Shown here piece by piece: positions 1 through 5,116 of a DNA stretch of 5,841 bases; position 1 is the stretch's first letter, and each line of letters starts with the position of its first letter. The stretch spans positions 1 through 5,841 of the forward strand of contig JANXSC010000611.1 of NCBI GenBank assembly GCA_025352845.1. The letters run 5' to 3'. The DNA is from Opitutaceae bacterium. GTDB lineage: Bacteria > Verrucomicrobiota > Verrucomicrobiia > Opitutales > Opitutaceae. The position numbers and the translations under genes were made by a program. The notes under the pieces were generated by a model that was not told the DNA's origin, did no database searches, and saw only the letters and a list, made by a program, of their open reading frames with translations.

Positions 1-804
1 GATCACGATGCGCGCGAGCGTGTCGGTGGAAGATTCAATCTGGCCGAGGTCGGCGATGAACGCGACGTCGCGGCCGCGATAGGCGATGGGCAGCGTCACG
101 GTAATCGTCGCGGCATCGACCGGGCTGGCCGAGGATTGCCAGCGCGCGTTGATGGCATCGGCCATGCGAGCCGCGGACGTGTAGTCGGGATTGTGCAGAA
201 GCAGCCGGACCGTGTTGTCACGCACAAAGACCGCCGGGATCTCGCGCTCCACGATGGCGCCGCTGGAAATACTGCCGACGGTCGGATGATTTTTTTGCAC
301 GGTCGATCCGCCGGCGCCACCCGCGCCGCCGAGAAATCCACCGACGGCGATGGGCCCTTGGGCGACGGCATAGACGCGGCCATCGGCACCGAGCAAGGGA
401 GTCTGCAACAGCACGGCGCCCTGCAGCGACTTGGCGTCGCCCATCGAGGCGACGTTCACATCGATCCGCGAGCCGGGCTTCATGAACGCGCCAATCTCGG
501 CGGTGAGCATGACGGCGGCGGCGTTCTTGGCCTTGAGGTCCGCGGCATTGACCGTGAGGCCGTAGCGCTGGAGGAGATTGGCGACACTGCGGAGCGTCGC
601 GACGGCGTTGCTGTCACCGTCGCCGGCGAGTCCAACGACGAGACCGTAGCCGACGAGCTGATTGTCGCGGCCACCCTCGACCAGTGTGAGATCCTTGAGG
701 CGAGAGGCGTGCGCCGAGCCGTTCGGGAAAACACACAGGGCGACGACCGCGAGCGAGCGAAGCGCCGAGCGGGAAAAGGGAAAATTTGCGTGAGTGAACA
801 TCAT
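1..804 (-). CDS. flgI: Flagellar P-ring protein FlgI, 3'-truncated by window edge
   Basis: FlgI subunits form the periplasmic P ring, the bushing around the distal rod at the peptidoglycan layer. My translation is open for 268 codons from ATG at 804 to base 1. FlgI is usually about 365 residues, so roughly the last 100 are missing. Residues 1-33 look like a Sec signal peptide (hydrophobic core about 16-27, cleavage near AHA-S). The mature start SRLKDL, then QLVGYGLVVGLAGDGD (49-64), is the classic FlgI N-terminus. LLQTPLLGADGRVYAVAQGP (132-151) is the second family hallmark. Two ATG codons are adjacent (804 and 801) and either could be used. The gene lies 46 bases after flgH; that gap has no good Shine-Dalgarno sequence, only a weak GGAA/TTCC dyad at 812-823. 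FlgA, encoded upstream, is its assembly chaperone. Identity is certain; the exact start is less so. Confidence 0.96.
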   Translation of the reverse strand, partial: MMFTHANFPFSRSALRSLAVVALCVFPNGSAHASRLKDLTLVEGGRDNQLVGYGLVVGLAGDGDSNAVATLRSVANLLQRYGLTVNAADLKAKNAAAVMLTAEIGAFMKPGSRIDVNVASMGDAKSLQGAVLLQTPLLGADGRVYAVAQGPIAVGGFLGGAGGAGGSTVQKNHPTVGSISSGAIVEREIPAVFVRDNTVRLLLHNPDYTSAARMADAINARWQSSASPVDAATITVTLPIAYRGRDVAFIADLGQIESSTDTLARIVI

Positions 805-850
805 GTTCGGTGGAATCCGTTCCAAATCCTACGGGATATTTTTCGTCGGC

Positions 851-1519
851 TCAGATCGGGCGGAGTTTTTCGTAAACCTTGGCGAGCCAGCCGCGCTTCT
901 GCGCTTCGGTGAGCGAGCCCTCGGAGTAAAATTCGACGCGGGCATCCGCAATGTTCGTCGAGACCACGCTATTGTCGCGGGAGATATCGTCGAAGCGCAC
1001 GATCCCGCGCAGGACGACGTATTGCGTCTCGCCGGAAAATGTCACGACGCGCACGCCCTCGATCACGAGGTTGCCGTTGGGCAAGACGTCGGTGACCTGC
1101 ACGGCGGCCCGGGCGGAGAGGCTCTGCGAATTGCTGACATCGCCACTACCCGAGTAGGTGCTCTTCCCTGTGCCTGCCATGCCGGGCAATTCGCCCCGGT
1201 GGGAACCAAGCCCGGGATAAATGAAACGCGAGATGGCGTCCTCCAGTTTGGAGTCGCGCGAGGATTTTTTGCTCTGCGAACTCTGGGCGACCGCCGATTC
1301 GGAAACGACAATCGTAAGGATGTCGCCCTTGGCCGCAGCCTTGCGATCCGCGAACATGCTGCGCGAGGTCTGGCCGTTGGCCGACCACAGCGATTCGGCC
1401 CGCAGACCCGGGGTGACCGCCAGGAGGAGCAGTGTGAAGAGCGCGAACACCGTGAGCGACCACGCGGTGTGGGCGGCGGCGAGGCGGCGGGGCGAACACT
1501 GGGCGAAGGAAATTTTCAT
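851..1519 (-). CDS. flgH: Flagellar L-ring protein FlgH, apparently without lipobox
   Basis: FlgH forms the L ring in the outer membrane, through which the distal rod passes. The product has 222 residues, close to the usual 220-235. Family features are SLWSANG (43-49), DRKAAAKGDILTIVVSES (58-75), VLPNGNLVIEGVR (145-157), RFDDISRDNSV (175-185), IADARVEFYSEG (190-201) and the ending EAQKRGWLAKVYEKLRPI. The N-terminus has basic residues (R11, R12), a hydrophobic stretch (about 20-36) and a likely signal peptidase I site after GLRA (41). Most FlgH proteins are lipoproteins. Here the only cysteine in the N-terminal region is Cys8, before the hydrophobic core, so no lipobox is visible. The ATG at 1519 lies 3 bases after the flgA stop codon, with no strong Shine-Dalgarno sequence, so coupled translation is likely. 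Identity is certain from the C-terminal half; the lack of lipidation is inferred. Confidence 0.96.
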   Translation of the reverse strand: MKISFAQCSPRRLAAAHTAWSLTVFALFTLLLLAVTPGLRAESLWSANGQTSRSMFADRKAAAKGDILTIVVSESAVAQSSQSKKSSRDSKLEDAISRFIYPGLGSHRGELPGMAGTGKSTYSGSGDVSNSQSLSARAAVQVTDVLPNGNLVIEGVRVVTFSGETQYVVLRGIVRFDDISRDNSVVSTNIADARVEFYSEGSLTEAQKRGWLAKVYEKLRPI

Positions 1520-1522
1520 GGT

Positions 1523-2266
1523 TTAGAAGCGGACCTGGACGCGGTTTTCATCGATCACCAGGGCGGTGAAATTTTTCCGGGACTCGGGATTGCGCACGGT
1601 GACGGTTTCGCCCTGCGCCCCGTTTTCCATCGCGAGCGCCTTCATCGTGATTTGGAGCGGCCCCTCATGCGCCGACACCTCGACGAGCTCGCCCTTCTTC
1701 ACGAGTGGGCGGCGCGTGACATCGCGCCATGTGAGCAAACGGCCCGCCGGAATGGCGCGGGAAAAAACATACGTGCGATCACCCACCGAGGCCGGCAAGA
1801 CATCGCGCTCCCGCAGCAGATCGACGCGACGGGTTTCCAGCGCGGTGACATCGAACAATGCCCCAAGCGCAAACGGCACGCGGCTCGCCCAGGCATCGCG
1901 CCAGAGCTGGGCCTTGACCACGAGAGTCGTGTCGAGAGCAACCGCACCGTCTGCCATCAGGCGGCAGCGCACCATCATCGAAGAGGCCGGGGCCACGGGA
2001 AAATCCAGCACGTTGAGATCCCACACCGCCGCAGTGCGGGCCGGCGGCGCCCAGACCCGGAGCAATTCGATCTGAAGTTCGCCTTCGAGATTGAAATGCG
2101 TGGTGAGGGCGCGCGTGAGGCCCGACAAAAATTGCTCGCGCGTAAACGGCGTTGCGGCCGAAGCGGGAGCCACTTCGTCGTCCGCAGCCGGAAGCTGCAC
2201 GGGGCTGGCCAGCAGAGCCGTCGCGATCAGCGCGAGAAACCGGAAAATCTGGGTCGAAGTCTTCAT
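1523..2266 (-). CDS. flgA: Flagella basal body P-ring formation protein FlgA
   Basis: FlgA is a periplasmic chaperone needed for FlgI subunits to assemble into the P ring. The 247-residue product is slightly longer than E. coli FlgA (about 219). It begins with a Sec signal peptide (K2, R9, hydrophobic 10-20, cleavage near LPAA at 25-28). Residues about 40-160 form a divergent middle region. Residues about 166-246 match the conserved C-terminal SAF/ChapFlgA domain: VFSRAIPAGRLLTWRDV (167-183), a KKGELVEV segment (190-197), a GAQGETVTVRNPESRK stretch (216-231) and the terminal VIDENRVQVRF. Its ATG shares one base with the flgG stop codon (TGATG), which suggests translational coupling, and no Shine-Dalgarno sequence is visible. 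Its place between the rod gene flgG and ring genes flgH and flgI fits the assembly order. The call rests on the C-terminal domain, the signal peptide and the context. Confidence 0.93.
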   Translation of the reverse strand: MKTSTQIFRFLALIATALLASPVQLPAADDEVAPASAATPFTREQFLSGLTRALTTHFNLEGELQIELLRVWAPPARTAAVWDLNVLDFPVAPASSMMVRCRLMADGAVALDTTLVVKAQLWRDAWASRVPFALGALFDVTALETRRVDLLRERDVLPASVGDRTYVFSRAIPAGRLLTWRDVTRRPLVKKGELVEVSAHEGPLQITMKALAMENGAQGETVTVRNPESRKNFTALVIDENRVQVRF

Positions 2267-3048
2267 CAGCGTTTCATGTTCGCGATGTTCTGGAGCATCT
2301 CGTCCGAGGTCTGAATCGACTTGGAGTTTATCTCGTAGGCGCGCTGGGCGACGATGAGGTTCACCATCTCTTCCACGATGTTCACGTTGGAGGCCTCGAT
2401 GTAGCCCTGGACCGTGCGACCGAAGCCCTGCTCGCCGGGCTTGCCGGTCTCGGGCGTGCCGCTCGCCGGGGTCTCCTCGTAGAGATTGCCGCCGAGGCTG
2501 CGCAGGCCGGAGGGATTGGCGAAGCGCGTGAGCGTGATGGCAAAATTTTTCGACCCGGCCGCGGTTTGGACCGTGACCTGACCGTCTTCCGCGATGGCGA
2601 CGTTCGTCGCACCCGGAGGAATCGGCTGGAAGCCGCTCAGCACCGGTAGACCGTCGATCGTGACGACTTGGCCTTGGGCGCTGAGTTTGAACGAAGCGGC
2701 ACGGGTGTAGCCGACCGTGCCATCGGGGCGCTGCACTTCAAAAAGACCGTCACCCTGGACCGCGATATCGAGTTTCTCACCCGTGTTGGTGAGCTGACCC
2801 TGCGTGAAAACCTTGGAGGTCGCCGCGACGCGCGAGCCGTTGCCGACCTCGATGCCAGTCGGGACGAGGTTGCCCCCACCGGAGTCCGTGCCCGAGGCGC
2901 GAGGCTTCTGGTAGAGCAAATCTTGAAACTCGATCTTGCTGCGCTTGAAGCCGGGGGTGTTCACGTTCGCGAGGTTGTTCGCGATCGTGTTGAGGTTGAG
3001 CTGCTGGGCCTCCATGCCGGTGGCGGCAGAATAAAGTGAAAGGTTCAT
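2266..3048 (-). CDS. flgG: Flagellar distal rod protein FlgG
   Basis: FlgG polymerises into the distal rod, the drive shaft that crosses the P and L rings to the hook. It is exported by the flagellar type III system, so it has no cleaved signal peptide. The product has 260 residues, the usual FlgG length. It starts MNLSLYSAATGM and carries the rod/hook motif TIANNLANVNTPGFKRS (21-37). The FlgG-type stretch follows: EFQDLLYQ (40-47), GIEVGNGSRVAATSKVFTQG (65-84) and LDIAVQGDGLFEV (93-105). The C-terminal helix begins GYIEASNVNIVEEMVNLI (215-232), then RAYEINSKSIQTSDEML. It is a paralogue of the adjacent flgF, and both are joined by the DIAVQG(D/E)G and QGY(I/V)E(A/G)SNVN motifs. The start is fixed by the family N-terminus. 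No Shine-Dalgarno sequence precedes it; the upstream bases instead hold a dyad at 3060-3070 and a hairpin at 3080-3115. The stop codon overlaps the flgA start by one base. Confidence 0.97.
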   Translation of the reverse strand: MNLSLYSAATGMEAQQLNLNTIANNLANVNTPGFKRSKIEFQDLLYQKPRASGTDSGGGNLVPTGIEVGNGSRVAATSKVFTQGQLTNTGEKLDIAVQGDGLFEVQRPDGTVGYTRAASFKLSAQGQVVTIDGLPVLSGFQPIPPGATNVAIAEDGQVTVQTAAGSKNFAITLTRFANPSGLRSLGGNLYEETPASGTPETGKPGEQGFGRTVQGYIEASNVNIVEEMVNLIVAQRAYEINSKSIQTSDEMLQNIANMKR

Positions 3049-3059
3049 GCGGAGCGGAC

Positions 3060-3070
3060 TTGAAATTCAA
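3060..3070. repeat. Short perfect dyad upstream of flgG
   Basis: The sequence TTGAAATTCAA is a perfect inverted repeat with 5-base arms around a central A. It is an AT-rich patch in GC-rich surroundings, 11 bases upstream of the flgG start codon. It could be a protein-binding site or only chance. It is too short to be a stable RNA hairpin, and there is no evidence for a specific regulator. Confidence 0.3.
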
Positions 3071-3079
3071 CCACGCCGC

Positions 3080-3115
3080 CTGGAGCCGGCGCGCCCCCAT
3101 TGCGCGCTCGGCCAG
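3080..3115 (-). other. GC-rich stem-loop in the flgF-flgG gap
   Basis: The arms CTGG-(AG)-CCG-GCGCGC (3080-3094) and GCGCGC-(T)-CGG-CCAG (3102-3115) pair around a 7-base loop (3095-3101). This gives 13 base pairs with a 2-base and a 1-base bulge. The core GCGCGC arms are perfect. On the transcribed (minus) strand no run of U follows, so it does not look like an intrinsic terminator. It may instead be an RNA-processing or stability element separating the flgF and flgG parts of the transcript, or a leader structure affecting flgG translation. The structure is seen in the sequence; the function is inferred. Confidence 0.45.
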
Positions 3116-3165
3116 GCAGTCGTGATTGCGGTTGTCTGTATGGGGAATTCATGGGCGGGGCGGGC

Positions 3166-3912
3166 TCAGCCAATCGCGTCGAGCGTCTTCTGCATCTGAT
3201 CGTCGACCGCCTTGATGATCCGCTGATTGGCCTCGTAGGCCCGGGAAATGAGGACGAGGTCCACCATCTCGCGCAGCGCGTTCACGTTGCTGCCCTCGAC
3301 GTAGCCCTGCATCAGATCGGGTGATTCGACCGATTGCGGCGCGGTGCCGTTGGCGGCGAAGAGCCCGCCAGCGAGCGGGGTGAGCGCGGCGTTGTCGGGA
3401 AATTTGCGCACCGCGAGTTTACCGAGCGACGTGTCGCCCTGGACAATCGTGCCATCGCGATTGATCGTAATCGCGCCGGTGCCGGAGATTGCCGTGATGG
3501 GCGCCCCACCATCGCTCATCACTTCCGCGCCCGACCCCGTGACGATCGTGCGATCGGCGCGGAGCTGAAATTGTCCGCTGCGGGTGTAGGCCAGCGTGCC
3601 GTCCTGGCTCTTAATCTCGAAAAATCCCTCGCCTTGAATCGCGACGTCGAGTTCGCGCTTCGTGGGCTGCGTTTCGCCGGGGCTGAAACTGATCCCCGTG
3701 TTCACCTTCGGAAAAGTCATCGGTATCGCCGACTCGCCGCCCAGGCGCGACCGCTTTTCGAAGTGCAGCTCGCCGCCGGTCTGCGTCGAGAAATTCATCG
3801 TGCGCTTGCGGTAGCCGCTCGTCTGGCTCGACGTGATGTTCTGGGACACATTCTCCTGCCAACGCTCCAGCGCCGAGAGGGCAGAGGCACTTTGGTAGAG
3901 TCCGATATTCAT
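3166..3912 (-). CDS. flgF: Flagellar proximal rod protein FlgF (FlgF/FlgG family)
   Basis: FlgF forms part of the proximal rod below FlgG and is exported by the flagellar type III apparatus. The product has 248 residues, typical of FlgF. It starts MNIGLYQSASAL. The rod motif usually read as NNLANxxTPGYK appears here as the diverged SQNITSSQTSGYRKR (24-38). The core ELDVAIQGEGFFEI (87-100) with AYTRSGQFQL (108-117) and the C-terminal QGYVEGSNVNALREMVDLVL (202-221) followed by SRAYEANQRIIK are diagnostic of the FlgF/FlgG family. The frame stays open upstream to a TTG at 3966, but the family N-terminus and the gene order support the ATG at 3912. No Shine-Dalgarno sequence is present; a hairpin (3913-3940) abuts the start. 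It is the first gene of the rod/ring operon, and its stop is followed by 117 bases before flgG. FlgF rather than FlgG is inferred from its position next to a clear flgG and from its divergence. Confidence 0.9.
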   Translation of the reverse strand: MNIGLYQSASALSALERWQENVSQNITSSQTSGYRKRTMNFSTQTGGELHFEKRSRLGGESAIPMTFPKVNTGISFSPGETQPTKRELDVAIQGEGFFEIKSQDGTLAYTRSGQFQLRADRTIVTGSGAEVMSDGGAPITAISGTGAITINRDGTIVQGDTSLGKLAVRKFPDNAALTPLAGGLFAANGTAPQSVESPDLMQGYVEGSNVNALREMVDLVLISRAYEANQRIIKAVDDQMQKTLDAIG

Positions 3913-3940
3913 GGCACGTTGGTTTAGCCAACCGCGTGCC
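3913..3940 (-). promoter_or_regulatory. Hairpin abutting the flgF start codon
   Basis: GGCACGTTGG (3913-3922) pairs perfectly with CCAAC...GTGCC (3928-3932 and 3936-3940), leaving a 5-base loop and a 3-base bulge (3933-3935). In the transcript this forms a 10-bp stem whose last base is immediately followed by the flgF ATG. It occupies the place where a Shine-Dalgarno sequence would be, and none is visible. It could control translation start, be bound by a protein as RNA, or be a DNA operator. The pairing is seen directly; the role is inferred. Confidence 0.5.
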
Positions 3941-3950
3941 CGTAAGATAT

Positions 3951-3974
3951 AGTTGTCCGCAAACAACTGTTGTT
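3951..3974. promoter_or_regulatory. Overlapping inverted repeats, candidate operator/promoter of the rod operon
   Basis: Two inverted repeats share one arm. AGTTGT (3951-3956) with ACAACT (3963-3968) has a 6-base spacer, and AACAAC (3962-3967) with GTTGTT (3969-3974) is a perfect dyad around one central base. They lie 38-62 bases upstream of the flgF ATG. An AT-rich tract follows at about 3981-3998 (it includes TAAAATATTA), so this 150-base gap is the natural place for the flgFGAHI promoter. I could not find a convincing sigma-70, sigma-28 or sigma-54 promoter in it. A dimeric regulator site is a reasonable guess only. Confidence 0.4.
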
Positions 3975-4045
3975 ACGTGTCTTAAAATATTAGAAATCAC
4001 CGCAACACCGCTCGATTAAGGAACGGCAGCTCACGTCCTCCGCCA

Positions 4046-4072
4046 GCGGCAGGAATTGCCCCTTACTGCCGC
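4046..4072 (-). terminator. Possible 3'-end stem-loop of the motAB operon (weak)
   Basis: GCGGCAG (4046-4052) and CTGCCGC (4066-4072) form a perfect 7-bp stem with a 13-base loop that includes the stop codon of the small cysteine-motif gene (4063-4065). The minus strand downstream is GC-rich with no U run, so this is not a canonical intrinsic terminator. It may protect the 3' end of the mRNA, or be incidental. Confidence 0.25.
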
Positions 4073-4302
4073 CCGGCGGGATAGAGACACTCGACCTGGA
4101 CCCGCTCACCACAGGCGCAGTGCACAACCAGTCGGACGATCTTGTCGCCTTCCTTCACGACCTCGACGTGGGAATGAGCCGCGCCCGGTGCCGCGTGCGC
4201 GAGACCCTGACGGGCGAGATCGCAATGCGAGGCCCGCGCCGGAGCGACCAACCGCAACGGTTCGGTGCCGAGATTCCTTTTCCCTTCGAGAAATGATTTC
4301 AA
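4063..4302 (-). CDS. Small hypothetical protein with C-terminal CxCG...C motif, coupled to motB
   Basis: I do not recognise this 79-residue product. Its C-terminal third (about 45-75) reads as a compact beta-rich unit: HVEVVKEGDKIVRLVVHCAC (45-64), then GERVQVECLYP. It has Cys62, Cys64 and Cys72, with His45 and His61 nearby. That spacing could bind zinc or another metal, or form a redox pair, but no family was identified. The N-terminal half (1-40) has one further cysteine (Cys27) and is low in aromatic residues; there is no signal peptide or membrane segment, so it is probably cytoplasmic. The start appears to be TTG at 4302-4300, overlapping the motB TGA in a TTGA junction, with GGAG at 4314-4317 eleven bases upstream. 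Later TTG codons (L16, L18) are alternatives. Tight overlap with motB suggests a stator- or flagellum-related role, by context only. It is the last gene before the intergenic region. Confidence 0.72.
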   Translation of the reverse strand: MKSFLEGKRNLGTEPLRLVAPARASHCDLARQGLAHAAPGAAHSHVEVVKEGDKIVRLVVHCACGERVQVECLYPAGRQ

Positions 4303-5099
4303 TGCGAGATAGTCTCCGTCGGTGCCGGCGTCATCGGCACCGGCCGATCGACGAGCTTGCTGTCTTTGAAACGATTCTTGGAGGTGAGCGTGAGATTCAG
4401 CGTCAACCGGTCCGTCGATTCGGATTCGGCGGTCTCACCCTCCGGTGGCCGGGTGTCGCCGTAGCCCGTCACGCGCTCGATTTGCCTGGGATCGACGGCG
4501 TAGTGCACGAGGCGGCGGCGCGCAGAGTTGGCGCGGTCGGCGGAGAGTTCCCATTTCGAATAATCGGGCTTCGCCTCGTCCGCTGCGCCGCGCGCGTGTC
4601 CGTCGATCGTGACGTTGAAGGCGTGACGCTCGATCGTCCACGCCATGTTTTGCAGGACGAAGATCCCCCACTCCGTGAACTCGGTGGAGTTGGGTTGAAA
4701 GAGCGGGCGCTTCACCCGATCGAAAAGCGTCACGCGGAGGCCGTCCGTCGTCACACGAATGTCGATCGGTTTGCTGTCGAGGGTTTCGTCAAGGTGGAGC
4801 AGCCGGTAGAAATCGGCGGCGACGGAATTGAGAAACGTCATCTGCACCTGCTTGTCGCGGTCCTGCGCCTTCTCGGAGCCCTTCTCCCGGCCCTGGCTCT
4901 GTGAGCTCTTGGTGTTGTTGAAGGGCATCACACCCGACGAGGCGTCCATGGGCGACTTGAACGGGTTTTGAAAATACTCCGAGGTTGCGATCAGGATTTC
5001 CTTATCCTGCGCGGAAATCCACAGCACCATGAATAGCGCCATCATCGCGGTCACAAAGTCCGCGTATGCTACCTTCCATGCACCACCGGAGCCGGACAT
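4299..5099 (-). CDS. motB: Flagellar stator protein MotB
   Basis: MotB pairs with MotA to form the ion-conducting stator and anchors it to peptidoglycan. The 266-residue product has a short cytoplasmic tail, then GAWKVAYADFVTAMMALFMV (6-25), the family signature. Asp14 is the equivalent of proton-carrying E. coli Asp32. A plug/linker (about 40-90, hydrophilic) leads to an OmpA-like domain (about 110-240) with DGLRVTLFD (119-127), RPLFQPNSTE (131-140), NWELSADRAN-type KWELSADRAN (182-191) and GYGDTRPPEG (212-221). The motif usually GHTD is GHAR (167-170), so the ligand-binding Asp is absent, and the NRR motif near the end reads TDR (229-231). Arg189 in LSADRA is retained. The ATG at 5099 has a clear Shine-Dalgarno sequence overlapping the motA stop. 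The presence of an Asp in an AYADF context suggests proton rather than sodium coupling, which is inferred. The stop overlaps the next small gene. Confidence 0.96.
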   Translation of the reverse strand: MSGSGGAWKVAYADFVTAMMALFMVLWISAQDKEILIATSEYFQNPFKSPMDASSGVMPFNNTKSSQSQGREKGSEKAQDRDKQVQMTFLNSVAADFYRLLHLDETLDSKPIDIRVTTDGLRVTLFDRVKRPLFQPNSTEFTEWGIFVLQNMAWTIERHAFNVTIDGHARGAADEAKPDYSKWELSADRANSARRRLVHYAVDPRQIERVTGYGDTRPPEGETAESESTDRLTLNLTLTSKNRFKDSKLVDRPVPMTPAPTETISH

Positions 5100-5110
5100 C
5101 GTCGTGCGTG

Positions 5111-5116
5111 CTCCTT
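5111..5116 (-). promoter_or_regulatory. Ribosome binding site of motB
   Basis: On the minus strand AAGGAG overlaps the motA TAA stop codon, with GGAG 11 bases before the motB ATG at 5099. It is one of only two recognisable Shine-Dalgarno sequences in the window and fixes the short N-terminal tail of MotB. Confidence 0.75.

Noticed and set aside
136..912. A 258-codon plus-strand frame
   Set aside because: It is antisense to flgI, whose translation matches the family throughout; composition is typical of a shadow frame.
794..2314. A 506-codon open frame on the plus strand, the longest in the window
   Set aside because: It lies antisense to flgH and flgA, both firmly identified. Long antisense frames are expected opposite GC-rich genes, and its Arg/Gly/His-rich product resembles no protein I know.
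3080..3115. Intrinsic terminator between flgF and flgG
   Set aside because: The stem is good but there is no U-rich tract after it in the direction of transcription.
3912..3928. Sigma-54-like TGGCACG element on the plus strand
   Set aside because: The -12 part (TTTAG) does not match TTGCW, it overlaps the flgF start codon, and it points towards no plus-strand gene. The TGGCAC is better explained as one arm of the hairpin.
3913..3966. Extended flgF start at TTG 3966
   Set aside because: The 18 extra residues precede the conserved MNIGLYQ family N-terminus, and the DNA there is taken up by inverted repeats.
4056..4904. A 282-codon plus-strand frame
   Set aside because: It is antisense to motB and the small cysteine-motif gene, very Arg-rich, with no recognisable domain.
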